A DNA stretch of 64,000 bases, from assembly GCF_009649635.1 (NCBI RefSeq), contig NZ_WJII01000001.1:62001-126000 (forward strand), read 5' to 3'. The translations under genes and the position numbers were made by a program. This stretch comes from Microbacterium sp. SYP-A9085 (GTDB lineage: Bacteria > Actinomycetota > Actinomycetes > Actinomycetales > Microbacteriaceae). The notes under the pieces were generated by a model. The model saw nothing but the letters and a program-made list of their open reading frames with translations. It did not search any database and had not been told where the DNA came from. This document shows positions 52,343 through 59,989 of the stretch, in pieces; within the stretch, counting starts at the first letter, position 1; each line of letters starts with the position of its first letter.

Positions 52343-52732
52343 TCAGCCCTTGAGCGCGGAGAGGACGTTGCCGGCGGGGTCACGGAACCAGGCGATGTCC
52401 GGCCCCCGCCCGTTGCCGCGGGCGATGCCCTTCTCGTCCGTCCCGAAGTCGGGGTCGCGGTATATCTTCGTGACGACGCCGCGGGCGTTCAGGTCGTCGA
52501 CGGCGGCCTCGACGTCGTCCACGGCGAAGTTCAGGACCGTGAACCCGGCGGGTTCGTGGTCGGGCTTCGCGTAGACGAACACGTGCGCGCCGGAGCCGAG
52601 GGTGAGGTCGAGGGCTCCCATCGCGTTCTGCGCGATGTCGAGCCCGAGTGTGTCGCGGTAGAAGGTCTCCGCCGTGGCGATGTCGTCGACGCTGAAGCCG
52701 CTGAAGGCGTTGCGGGGTGTGAAGCCTGTCAT
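52343..52732 (-). CDS. VOC-superfamily (glyoxalase/dioxygenase-fold) protein
   Basis: A 129-residue vicinal-oxygen-chelate fold protein with two beta-alpha-beta-beta-beta units: [27 protein letters not shown] (9-35) and [20 protein letters not shown] (67-87), ending in [14 protein letters not shown]. The C-terminal Glu ligand is replaced in DPAGN...S. Family members include glyoxalase I and ring-cleavage dioxygenases; the substrate is unknown. Middle gene of a three-gene unit with 3-bp gaps on each side. Confidence 0.85.
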   Translation of the reverse strand: MTGFTPRNAFSGFSVDDIATAETFYRDTLGLDIAQNAMGALDLTLGSGAHVFVYAKPDHEPAGFTVLNFAVDDVEAAVDDLNARGVVTKIYRDPDFGTDEKGIARGNGRGPDIAWFRDPAGNVLSALKG

Positions 52733-52735
52733 GGC

Positions 52736-53347
52736 TCAAGCATCGGCCGTCCGCGACGCGGCGTCCAGGCCGGTTCCGCACGGGGTGAGCAGGGCGTCGG
52801 CGAGGTCCGGCGTGATGCCGGGGACCTGATCGATGGGAACAGCGAGGGCGAGCAGGGCTCGGCTGAAGTAGTTGCGGACGGCGGCGGCGAGCGTGATGTC
52901 GACGATCTGGCGGTCGCTGAAGCCGACCTCGCGCAGCGCCCGGGTGTCGTCGTCGGTCATCGCGGCGGGGTCCGTGGAGAGGCGTTCCGCGTAGGTCATG
53001 ACGGCGATGTCGGCGTCGGAGAGCCCTGCGTCCTCGTAGTCGCGTCCGACGCGGGCCAGCTGCTCCTCCCCCATGCCGCCGGCGCGGAGCATCTTCCGTC
53101 CGTGGGCAAGGAGGCAGTGTGGGGACGGGATGGCGCGGGCGGCGCCGAGGGTGGCGAGCTCGAAGGTGCGGATCCCGATGGAGGGGACGACCGCGCGCAT
53201 GAGGGCCTGGAACGCGGCGTGGGCGTCGGGGTTGATGGCCATCGCCTGGGTGTACTGGTAGACGAACCCGTCGGCGTTCAGGTCGTCGGCGTACATCTGG
53301 GCGGCATGTCCTTCGACCTCGTCCGCTGTGGGCGGATGGACGATCAT
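52736..53347 (-). CDS. Carboxymuconolactone decarboxylase-family protein
   Basis: A 203-residue alpha-helical protein of the AhpD-like/CMD family. The conserved region RTFELATLGAARAIPSPHCLLAHGRKMLRAGGMGEEQLARVGRDY (about 60-104) normally carries the CxxC; here it reads PHCLLAH, keeping one Cys with a downstream His, so it is more of the CMD type than a peroxidase. Other genes of the unit are VOC and PEP-mutase-like. First gene of the unit; its promoter region (53348-53511) has no convincing boxes. Confidence 0.82.
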   Translation of the reverse strand: MIVHPPTADEVEGHAAQMYADDLNADGFVYQYTQAMAINPDAHAAFQALMRAVVPSIGIRTFELATLGAARAIPSPHCLLAHGRKMLRAGGMGEEQLARVGRDYEDAGLSDADIAVMTYAERLSTDPAAMTDDDTRALREVGFSDRQIVDITLAAAVRNYFSRALLALAVPIDQVPGITPDLADALLTPCGTGLDAASRTADA

Positions 53348-53511
53348 GACTCCTCCAAGGGTCCGGGCGCGGTCGGTGCCGGATGAGGCGTCGGCGGACG
53401 CGAGGAATGCGGCCGGGATCGGCCGGCACTCTCAGTGTGAACCTTCGCCGTTGGCGAGTCGATACTCGGTCGCGCGCCGTCACGCGTCGGTCACGGTATT
53501 TCGACGGCGGG

Positions 53512-53517
53512 TAATGT
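53512..53517 (+). promoter_or_regulatory. Candidate -10 for an unassigned rightward transcript
   Basis: TAATGT in GGGTAATGTGG is the only strong -10-like box in the 506-bp gap 53348-53853. It would start a transcript near 53524 that runs through strong stem-loops to the hairpin at 53670-53713, with no convincing reading frame. Confidence 0.3.
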
Positions 53518-53579
53518 GGAGACACCGGGAGAGGTACTTCCTCTTCACCCGACCCGGTCATGCTGATTCAGCAGCGCTG

Positions 53580-53713
53580 CCCCGCGCACGGCTCGTTGGT
53601 GACGGGTGCGTGGGGCGGCGCGGGCCTGTCCGCCATGCGGGTGGGCAAGGCCCCGCTGACAGAAGAACGAAGCGCCCCCGCTCAAGCATCCCCCGACGCG
53701 AGCGGGGGCGCTT
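53580..53713. ncRNA. Structured intergenic region, possible small RNA
   Basis: Three consecutive stems: CCCCGCGCAC (53580-53589) with GTGCGTGGGG (53606-53615), one wobble pair; GCGGGCCT (53620-53627) with AGGCCCCGC (53648-53656), one bulge; and a perfect 14-bp stem 53670-53683 with 53700-53713, whose 16-base loop contains ATCCCCCGAC. The last looks like a terminator in either direction. I cannot match the whole to a known RNA family. It might equally be only a bidirectional terminator. Confidence 0.35.
53670..53713. terminator. Strong 14-bp hairpin
   Basis: AAGCGCCCCCGCTC (53670-53683) and GAGCGGGGGCGCTT (53700-53713) pair perfectly over a 16-base loop. On the minus strand it is followed by TTCGTTCTTCT-like sequence, on the plus strand by TTCTC, so it could stop transcription both ways. 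Confidence 0.65.
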
Positions 53714-53822
53714 CTCGGCGCCCCGGTAAGGGACGACGATAACAGCGCCGGGGGCCCCTGCAACTCACCCCGGAAGGTGAAAGGTGGGTTTCGTTGTGCC
53801 TGGGGCCCGACGAAGACATGAC

Positions 53823-53848
53823 AAAACCCCCGGGTGGAGCCGGGGGTT
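53823..53848 (-). terminator. Terminator of the tRNA-Thr/tRNA-Met transcript
   Basis: On the minus strand AACCCCCGG, a CTCCAC loop and CCGGGGGTT form a 9-bp stem followed by TTGTC, six bases beyond the tRNA-Met 3' end. A textbook intrinsic terminator with short U-tract. Confidence 0.8.
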
Positions 53849-53853
53849 CTGCG

Positions 53854-53927
53854 TAGCAGGAGCGGGGCTTGAACCCGCGACCTCACGATTATGAGTCGTG
53901 CGCTCTCACCAACTGAGCTACCCTGCC
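53854..53927 (-). tRNA. tRNA-Met (CAT), elongator type
   Basis: Minus-strand cloverleaf starting GGCAGGGTAGCTCAGTTGG and ending CCTGCT plus discriminator A. The anticodon stem-loop CACGA-CTCATAA-TCGTG gives CAU. The three G-C pairs of initiators are missing in the anticodon stem and position 1 pairs with 72 (G-U), so this is the elongator, not fMet. A modified tRNA-Ile reading AUA cannot be fully excluded. No CCA encoded. Confidence 0.92.
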
Positions 53928-53962
53928 GCGAGGCATCCCGAACCTTGTCCGTGATGCGTGCG

Positions 53963-54034
53963 AGCCCCGAGTCAGGATTGAACTGACGACCCCTTCCTTA
54001 CCATGGAAGTGCTCTGCCACTGAGCTATCGGGGC
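53963..54034 (-). tRNA. tRNA-Thr (GGT)
   Basis: Minus-strand cloverleaf with a perfect acceptor stem GCCCCGA/TCGGGGC and discriminator U. Anticodon stem-loop CTTCC-ATGGTAA-GGAAG gives GGU, decoding ACC and ACU. T arm GTTCAATCC. It lies 35 bp upstream of tRNA-Met in one transcript. Confidence 0.95.
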
Positions 54035-54036
54035 GT

Positions 54037-54052
54037 GCCCGGACGTCCGGGC
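54037..54052 (-). terminator. Palindrome between the M23 peptidase gene and tRNA-Thr
   Basis: A perfect 16-bp palindrome, GCCCGGACGTCCGGGC, 55 bp past the M23 stop and 2 bp ahead of tRNA-Thr. As RNA it forms a 6-bp stem with ACGU loop; it may end the peptidase transcript or mark the processing site of the tRNA precursor. Confidence 0.4.
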
Positions 54053-54061
54053 AACCAGATC

Positions 54062-54091
54062 AGAATATCAGAGCGGCCAACGATTCCCGAA
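54062..54091 (-). promoter_or_regulatory. Candidate promoter of the tRNA-Thr/tRNA-Met unit
   Basis: On the minus strand TATTCT (54062-54067) is a good -10; TTCGGG (54086-54091) 18 bp upstream is a weak -35. Start would be near 54055, about 20 nt before tRNA-Thr. Confidence 0.45.
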
Positions 54092-54106
54092 CCGTGACGG
54101 CTGTGC

Positions 54107-55819
54107 TCAGCACTGGTTGTGTGCCCGCAGCCACGGGAGCGGGTCGATCGGCGTGACGCCGTCCTGCCGGATCTCGAAGTGCGTGTGCGCACCGAACGAG
54201 AAGCCGGTGTTTCCAGTCCGGCCGAGGTACTGGCCCACGGTGACCTTCTGCCCGGCGCGCACCTGAAGCGACCCGTACTGCATGTGCCCGTACAGGCTGG
54301 CCCAGTGCTGGCCGTTGATCTCGTGGTCGATGACAACGGCCACGCCGTACCCCTGGTAGCCCTGCTGCGCGACCCGGACGGTGCCGTCGGCGATCGCCTG
54401 CACGTGCGCACCCGATCCCGGCGTGAAGTCGACACCGGTGTGGAACTCACCCGGTCGCCAGCCGAACCCGTACGTGATCGGCACGCCGACCGCGAACGGC
54501 CACTGCACCGCGCACGCGGGGTTGTTCGTGAAGAAGCTGCTCGTCGCGTGCGAGATGCCCGTGGTGCCCGCCATCTCGGACAGCGTCGCGGTCGTGTAGT
54601 TCGCCGACCGGTCGAGCTCGGTGCCGGTGGAGGCGTCTTGCGGCGCCACATACGCCTGGATTTCGCCGCTGCCGGCAGGTGCGACATCCCCCGCGGGGTG
54701 CACGTGCGACGTACCCGCGAGCTTCGTGTCGGGCGACGCCACCGCATCGGCGGGCAGCGTCATGCCGACGGTGAGCAGCCCCACGGCCACGATCGCGCCG
54801 ACGGATGCCGACGCCGTCGCCATCCGCTTGATCGAGGTCTGCCCGGCGCGCCGACGCCCGGTGGTGCGCTTCTTCTTCGTCGGCGTCGCGGTGTCCGCGG
54901 GGACGTCCTCGGTGTCGGCCGCTTCGGCCTCGACGGCGGCATCCGGCTGCACCGTCGTCTCGCCGGTGAACGAGAACAGGCGTACCGCGGCCTCGAACTC
55001 GTCGACGGCCGGCGCCGTCTTCACCGGCGCGGTGGCGGTGGGGATCGGCGCTGTCAGCGCGGCCGGCTCGACGGGCGGCGCGCTCAGGAAGGCGGGCTCG
55101 ACGGACGGCACGACGGGCCCCGCCGGCGTGACGACGGAGGTCTCGCGCAGCGCCATCCACTCGGCGACGGTCGGAGAGACCGGCTCGACGACGGTGGCGG
55201 CGCTCAGCCGCCGTGCGCGGCGCGGGTGAATGGATGCCGACGGGGATGCCGTCGGCGCCGCTTCCACGGTCGACGCCACCTGAGGCGACGGAGCGATGTC
55301 CTGGCCGGCGCCGGCCGTGGTGGTCAGCGGCTCCTCCGCCGGCATGGGCGATGTCTGCGGACGCCGGCGTGCGCGACGCCGCGTCATCGGCTCCGGTCGT
55401 GCCGGCGGCGTGGATGCCGCGGGCTCCGAGACCTCGACGAGTTCGACGGATACGGGCTTCGGCGCCGTGGTGCTCGCCGGCGCCTCTTCCACCAGGACGT
55501 CGGGGGCCGTGGATGCCTCAACCGACGCGACGACCGACGTATCGGCAACCGACGTATCGGCGACCGACGCGGGAGCCGTCTGGACCGACTCGTCTGCGGG
55601 TGCATCCGTCGCGGCGGTCAACACGGCGGCAGCCGGAAGGGACCACACCGTCGTCGCGGATTCACGCTGCGCGGCAAGCCGACGGGCCTCCGCCCGCGTC
55701 ATCACGGAATGCGCCTTCGCCGCGGCCACCTCGACCTTGTCCTTCGCGTCGACATCCGCCGCCTGGGCAGGCGCGGATGAGGTGCGGGCGGAGCGCCGCG
55801 TGCGCGCGGGTTCAGCCAT
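54107..55819 (-). CDS. M23-family metallopeptidase with long disordered region
   Basis: A 570-residue peptidase. Residues 1 to about 330 are low-complexity, rich in Ala, Thr, Pro and Val, with short repeats such as SVADTSVADTSV and clusters of Arg (RRRARRRPQ). A membrane segment near 345-370 (MATASASVGAIVAVGLLTVGMTLPADA) follows KKKRTTGRRRAG, so the first part is cytoplasmic and the peptidase outside. The M23 domain (about 455-560) has GFGWRPGEFHTGVDF, YGHMQYGSLQVRAGQKVTVGQYLGRTGNTG and GAHTHFEIR, the zinc ligands His/Asp/His. It should cut peptidoglycan cross-bridges. The leader has several ATGs; ATG 55819 is used. Confidence 0.88.
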   Translation of the reverse strand: MAEPARTRRSARTSSAPAQAADVDAKDKVEVAAAKAHSVMTRAEARRLAAQRESATTVWSLPAAAVLTAATDAPADESVQTAPASVADTSVADTSVVASVEASTAPDVLVEEAPASTTAPKPVSVELVEVSEPAASTPPARPEPMTRRRARRRPQTSPMPAEEPLTTTAGAGQDIAPSPQVASTVEAAPTASPSASIHPRRARRLSAATVVEPVSPTVAEWMALRETSVVTPAGPVVPSVEPAFLSAPPVEPAALTAPIPTATAPVKTAPAVDEFEAAVRLFSFTGETTVQPDAAVEAEAADTEDVPADTATPTKKKRTTGRRRAGQTSIKRMATASASVGAIVAVGLLTVGMTLPADAVASPDTKLAGTSHVHPAGDVAPAGSGEIQAYVAPQDASTGTELDRSANYTTATLSEMAGTTGISHATSSFFTNNPACAVQWPFAVGVPITYGFGWRPGEFHTGVDFTPGSGAHVQAIADGTVRVAQQGYQGYGVAVVIDHEINGQHWASLYGHMQYGSLQVRAGQKVTVGQYLGRTGNTGFSFGAHTHFEIRQDGVTPIDPLPWLRAHNQC

Positions 55820-55989
55820 AGACGCGTCAAAGGGCAAGGGGCATGCTCTCGGATCGGGTCGCTCAGAGGGGCAACGGTCGGACGTCAGAATCTGATCACT
55901 TGCGCCATGCGGGGGTTCGGCGAAAGTAACGAATGGGTAAACACTACCTCGATAGGGCTGGGAATGCCATGTACTCAGCCGATATATCG

Positions 55990-56799
55990 TCAGCGGCCGC
56001 CGATCGCGGCATCCAGCGCCGCGAACAGCTCTGGACCGGCCGCGATCGTGAGGTTTTTCCCCGGCCGGCCCCCGGGGATTCCGCCCACGCGCCCGCCGGC
56101 CTCCTCGACGAGCAGGGCGCCCGCCGCGTGGTCCCAGGGGTTGAGTCCGCGCTCGAAGTACCCGTCGAGCCGGCCGGCCGCGACGTAGGCGAGATCCAGG
56201 GCCGCGGAGCCGATGCGCCGCAGGTCGCGGGCCAGCGGCATCGCGCGCTCCACGCGGGCCAGGTCGCCGGCGTGCGTGGCCGGGTCGTAGCCGAACCCGG
56301 TCGCCAGCAGCGCGCCGACGTCGACCGGCATCGGGTTCACCTGCAGTCGGGTCGGGCCGGCCGCGGTATGCACCCACGCTCCCCCGCCGCGGACGGCCGT
56401 GAACAGCTCGTCGATGGCGGCGCCGTAGACGGCGGCGGCGAGCGCGGTCCAGGTCGTCGGATCCGGCGGACCCTCGACGGCGGCGATGCTGACGGCGTAC
56501 GCCGGGATACCGTACGCATAGTTGACGGTGCCGTCGATCGGGTCGACGACCCACGTGATGCCGGAGGTTCCGACATCCGCCCCCGACTCCTCGCCGAGGA
56601 ACCCGTCGCCCGGGCGCGCGTCCGCGAGCCGGCGACGGATCAGCGCCTCGACCTCACGGTCGGCCGCTGTCACGATGTCGGCCACGCCGGACTTCGTCGC
56701 CGCGATGTGCACGCCTTCGGCGCGGCGCCTACGGGCGAGTGCGCCGGCTTCGCGGGCGATGCCGGCGGCCAGCTGGGCGAGATCGTCGGAGAGAGCCAT
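55990..56799 (-). CDS. Inositol monophosphatase-family phosphatase
   Basis: A 269-residue Mg-dependent sugar-phosphate phosphatase. The metal-binding motifs are FLGEESG (about 68-74), WVVDPIDGTVNYAYGIP (about 83-99) and NPWDHAAGALLVEEAGG (near 220). Candidates are inositol-1-phosphatase, histidinol phosphatase or fructose-bisphosphatase activities, which cannot be told apart here. It stands alone; the 170-bp gap to the M23 gene start holds AT-rich promoter-like sequence for that gene. Confidence 0.9.
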   Translation of the reverse strand: MALSDDLAQLAAGIAREAGALARRRRAEGVHIAATKSGVADIVTAADREVEALIRRRLADARPGDGFLGEESGADVGTSGITWVVDPIDGTVNYAYGIPAYAVSIAAVEGPPDPTTWTALAAAVYGAAIDELFTAVRGGGAWVHTAAGPTRLQVNPMPVDVGALLATGFGYDPATHAGDLARVERAMPLARDLRRIGSAALDLAYVAAGRLDGYFERGLNPWDHAAGALLVEEAGGRVGGIPGGRPGKNLTIAAGPELFAALDAAIGGR

Positions 56800-56864
56800 C
56801 CCTCCACGCTAGCCCGACAGCAGATACCGACGACCGAATCCCCGGATGCGGCCGTCGACGATCG

Positions 56865-57902
56865 TCATCGCTGCGGGGGCGCAGGCGGCGGCGGGAACCC
56901 TTCGTACCCCGGCGCGGCGGGCGGTTGCGTCCCGCCGGGGGTCGACGGCTGCGGGGCGTCCGCAGCCGGCGCCGGGGCGGGATGCTGCGGTGCTGCGTTC
57001 TGCTCGTGCGCCGGCGGGAGCGGCGCCGGCCAGTCCGGTGCCGGCCACGACGGGGCAGGCCACGCGGCCTGCGCCGGCTCGGGCGCGACCGCGGGAGCCG
57101 GCTCGGGCGCCGCCCATGCCTGCTGGGCCGGAAGCGCCTGCGGCGCGGTGGGGCGACCGGTGTAATACGCGTTCCAGTCAGGCTGCCCGTCGGCGAGCAC
57201 CGGCAGCGGCGTCACCCCGTCCGCGTAGGTCGGCCATCCGCCGGCCTGGGCCTGCGCGCGCGGCGCGCGGGGCGCGAACAGCGCGTTCACGAGGGGGATC
57301 AGCGCGGTGCCCACCGCAGCGAGGATCGCGACAGCGACGGTGAGCCGCCAGTACAGGTCGTGGAAACGGACGAACTCACGCAGCACGAGCGGGGCGACCA
57401 GCATGATCACCAGGAGCCCGACGAGCACGATCGTGGTCCAGGCCACGATGCTGGTGAACACCGTGCTGTACCGCGCCCACGCCTTGACGAACAGGCGCAC
57501 GTGCAGCACGGCCAGCTGCAGGATGAGCACGATCAGCAGGAACGACGTGAACCGCCCCGCGCCCCCGCCGAACGACTCCGATAGGGCGCGCAGCGGCAAC
57601 CAGATCATGACGGCGCCGATCAGCAGCGTCACGATCCACACCCCCATGCTGGTCAGCGCGAACCACACCGGGCGGCGCGGTGCGAGGTACGTGTCCATCA
57701 GGGCCACGCCGGCGAACGCCACCATCAGCACGATCGTCAGGAACGCGCGCGGCACGATGCCGTTCGCCGTGCCCACCAGCACCATCACGACGCAGACGAC
57801 CGCGGCGGCGATCAGGGCACCGATGGCGACCCAGATCGCCGCACGGAGGATCTTCGAGTTCGCGGCATCCGCTCGCGGAGGCGTCGCACTGGGCACGGTC
57901 AT
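56865..57902 (-). CDS. Hypothetical membrane protein with Pro-rich C-terminus
   Basis: A 345-residue protein I do not recognise by name. The first 215 residues hold about six hydrophobic segments (AAIWVAIGALIAAAVVCVVMVLVG, AFLTIVLMVAFAGVAL, WFALTSMGVWIVTLLIGAVMIWL, FTSFLLIVLILQLAVLHVRLFV, WTTIVLVGLLVIMLVAPLVL, LTVAVAILAAVGTALIPLV). The last 130 residues are Pro/Ala-rich (APEPAPAVAPEPAQAAW, PPPPAPPQR), likely disordered and cytoplasmic. Start ATG 57902 after GAGAGGACATCC. A similar architecture occurs in actinobacterial proteins of unknown role. Downstream is the phosphatase gene (65-bp gap). Confidence 0.75.
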   Translation of the reverse strand: MTVPSATPPRADAANSKILRAAIWVAIGALIAAAVVCVVMVLVGTANGIVPRAFLTIVLMVAFAGVALMDTYLAPRRPVWFALTSMGVWIVTLLIGAVMIWLPLRALSESFGGGAGRFTSFLLIVLILQLAVLHVRLFVKAWARYSTVFTSIVAWTTIVLVGLLVIMLVAPLVLREFVRFHDLYWRLTVAVAILAAVGTALIPLVNALFAPRAPRAQAQAGGWPTYADGVTPLPVLADGQPDWNAYYTGRPTAPQALPAQQAWAAPEPAPAVAPEPAQAAWPAPSWPAPDWPAPLPPAHEQNAAPQHPAPAPAADAPQPSTPGGTQPPAAPGYEGFPPPPAPPQR

Positions 57903-58068
57903 GGATGTCCTCTCGTCGGCGGGCGCGGACCCGCCTCCCCATCCTGACACGACGGCCGCACGCTCGTCAGGATGTCCGGGCGGCCCCTTTCCGATGAGCT
58001 CGCTATGGAAACGGCGAGGATGCCGGAATCTTGGCCTGATCTCAGAATCCGCCGTCGACCATGGGGAC

Positions 58069-59481
58069 ATGACCTCCACGACCCCTCGTGTCGCGACCGG
58101 CGCGGCCGCGGGGACCGCCGTGCCGGGCGGTCGGCATCCCCAGGCCTGGAATGCCGTCGCCACCATCGTGATCTGGCTCACCAGCCTGTTCGTCGTCGCC
58201 CTGTGGGTCTCGGGCGCGGGCATCCAGTCGCTGTTCGCGATGAACGCCGAGACGCTGAACACGATCGGCCGCCTCACCGGTCTGGTCTCGGCGAACCTGT
58301 TGCTGTACCAAGTTCTGCTGATGGCGCGCGTCCCGCTGTTCGAGCGCGGGTTCGGACGCGACGCGATGATCCGTCTGCACCGCCTGGCGGGATTCTGGTC
58401 GTTCTGGCTCCTGATGCTGCACATCGTGTTCCTCGTCGCGGGATACGCCGCACAGGCGGGGATGAATCCGCTGGCGCAGGCGTGGCAGTTCGTGTGGGCC
58501 TACCCGGGGATGCTGCTGGCCACGGCCGGAACAGCACTGATGATCCTCGTGGTGGTGACCTCGATGCGGCGGTCACGACGACGGCTGCGGTACGAGTCCT
58601 GGCATCTGCTGCACCTGTACGGGTATCTGGGCGTCGGGCTCGCGATCCCGCACATGCTGTGGACCGGCGCCGACTTCATCACGCACCCCGCCGCGGCCGC
58701 GTACTGGTGGGCGCTGTGGGCCCTGGCCGCCGCTTGCGTGCTCGTCTTCCGTCTGGCAGCCCCGCTGTGGCGCTCGCTGCGCCACGACATCCGGGTGGCC
58801 TCGGTCACCCCGGACGGTCAGCGCGGCGTCGTCGTGCGGATGCGCGGACGAGGCCTGCACCGGCTGCACGCCCGTGCCGGCCAGTACTTCGTGTGGCGCT
58901 TCCTCGACGGTGCGGGGTGGAGCGCCGGCCACCCGTTCTCACTCGCGGCCGCTCCCGACGGCGACGAGTTCGTCATCGCCGCACGGCTGGTGGGCGACGG
59001 GTCGCAGCGGCTGACGCGACTGTCGCCGGGGACGCGCGTGCTCGTCGAGGGCCCGTACGGGCACATGACCGGCGAGCGACGTACCGGCGGCAAGCTGTTG
59101 ATGCTCGCCGCCGGCGCGGGCATCGCACCCCTGGTCGCCTTGCTGGAATCCGAGCCGTACCGTCCCGGCGACGCGGTGCTCGTGACCCGCGACCGGGACG
59201 AGCTCGATCGCATGCGCGCCACAGAGATCGACCGGCTCACGCTCACACGCGGAGTGCGGCACGTCACGCTGAACGGGCCGCGCGGAGATGAGCCCCGGTG
59301 GTTCCCGGCAAGGTATGCCGCCTGGGACGGCGCGGAGCTGATCCGCCGCATCGCGCCGGACCTGGACGAATGCGACGTGTATGTGTGCGGGCCGGCCGCT
59401 TGGATGGCGGCCGTGCGTGCCGACCTGGCGCGTGCCGGCGTCCCCGCCGAGCGCATCCACAGCGAAGCGTTCGCGGTGTGA
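58069..59481 (+). CDS. Ferric reductase-like transmembrane flavoprotein
   Basis: A 470-residue oxidoreductase. The N-terminal half has six or so membrane segments with heme-binding His pairs (IRLHRLAGFWSFWLLMLHIV and YESWHLLHLYGYLGVGLAIPHML), the ferric-reductase-like domain. The C-terminal half is a ferredoxin reductase module: FAD site HPFSLAAAP, NAD(P) site LAAGAGIAPLVALLES, and CGPAAWMAAVRADLA. It should pass electrons from NAD(P)H through FAD and heme across the membrane. It is the first gene of an operon with an FMN-binding protein and ApbE, so its outer acceptor is likely that flavoprotein. It lacks an obvious [2Fe-2S] cysteine set. Confidence 0.88.
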   Translation: MTSTTPRVATGAAAGTAVPGGRHPQAWNAVATIVIWLTSLFVVALWVSGAGIQSLFAMNAETLNTIGRLTGLVSANLLLYQVLLMARVPLFERGFGRDAMIRLHRLAGFWSFWLLMLHIVFLVAGYAAQAGMNPLAQAWQFVWAYPGMLLATAGTALMILVVVTSMRRSRRRLRYESWHLLHLYGYLGVGLAIPHMLWTGADFITHPAAAAYWWALWALAAACVLVFRLAAPLWRSLRHDIRVASVTPDGQRGVVVRMRGRGLHRLHARAGQYFVWRFLDGAGWSAGHPFSLAAAPDGDEFVIAARLVGDGSQRLTRLSPGTRVLVEGPYGHMTGERRTGGKLLMLAAGAGIAPLVALLESEPYRPGDAVLVTRDRDELDRMRATEIDRLTLTRGVRHVTLNGPRGDEPRWFPARYAAWDGAELIRRIAPDLDECDVYVCGPAAWMAAVRADLARAGVPAERIHSEAFAV

Positions 59482-59497
59482 AGAGAAGGGGCAGACC

Positions 59498-59989
59498 ATG
59501 AAGAAGATCGTCTACGGCGCACTCGCCACACTGAGCGGGCTCGTGCTCCTGTTCAGCTACCGGACCTCGCTCGGCGAAAACCTGGTGCCCACCCCGACGA
59601 CAGGCGCCCCCGGCGGGGCCGCGACCGCGCCAACCGGGCCGACGGATGCGACGACCGGCGGCGCCTCGTCGGCAGGTGCCGGCGGTTCGAGCACGGCGGG
59701 CACTTCGCTGCAGGACGGCACCTACACCGGCGGCGTGGCGCAGACCCCTTACGGTGCGGTGCAGGTGCGGGTCACGGTCTCGGGCGGCCGGCTCACCGCG
59801 GTCGATGTGCCCCAATACCCGAACGGGACACCCCGGGACGCGCAGATCAATCAGTATGCGGTCCCGCAGCTGGTCTCTGAGACGACGTCGGCGCAGAACG
59901 CACAGATCGACATGGTTTCGGGGGCGACCTTCACCAGTGAGGGCTACCTGCAGTCGCTACAGTCCGCGCTCGACCAGGCGGCGCCGTGA
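59498..59989 (+). CDS. FMN-binding domain protein (ApbE flavinylation target)
   Basis: A 163-residue protein with an N-terminal membrane anchor (IVYGALATLSGLVLLFSY, about 4-21) and a Gly/Ala/Thr/Ser linker (30-70). The FMN-binding domain (about 72-163) contains SGATFTSEGY at 141-150; in this family the Thr of SGAT (here Thr144) is covalently flavinylated by ApbE. The cofactor domain is therefore outside the cell. The gene lies 16 bp after the reductase and 4 bp overlap into apbE, consistent with a redox relay. Confidence 0.9.
   Translation: MKKIVYGALATLSGLVLLFSYRTSLGENLVPTPTTGAPGGAATAPTGPTDATTGGASSAGAGGSSTAGTSLQDGTYTGGVAQTPYGAVQVRVTVSGGRLTAVDVPQYPNGTPRDAQINQYAVPQLVSETTSAQNAQIDMVSGATFTSEGYLQSLQSALDQAAP

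Noticed and set aside
53580..53713. Signal recognition particle RNA, tmRNA or RNase P RNA
   Set aside because: None of the conserved cores (the GGAAG apical loop, the tag-encoding segment, or the RNase P consensus) is present.
53560..53742. Reading frame starting MLIQQRCPAHGSLV through the structured intergenic region
   Set aside because: It crosses perfect long hairpins, is composed of Arg/Ala/Gly typical of random high-GC frames, and has no ribosome site.
53854..53927. Initiator tRNA-fMet
   Set aside because: The anticodon stem lacks the three consecutive G-C pairs and position 1 pairs with 72, both against an initiator.
55820..55940. Possible cyclic-di-AMP (ydaO-type) riboswitch upstream of the M23 peptidase gene
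   Set aside because: Such riboswitches do precede peptidoglycan hydrolases in actinobacteria, and GCCGAACCCCCGC is reminiscent, but the leader is only about 120 nt and I could not place the conserved helices. A covariance-model search would decide.
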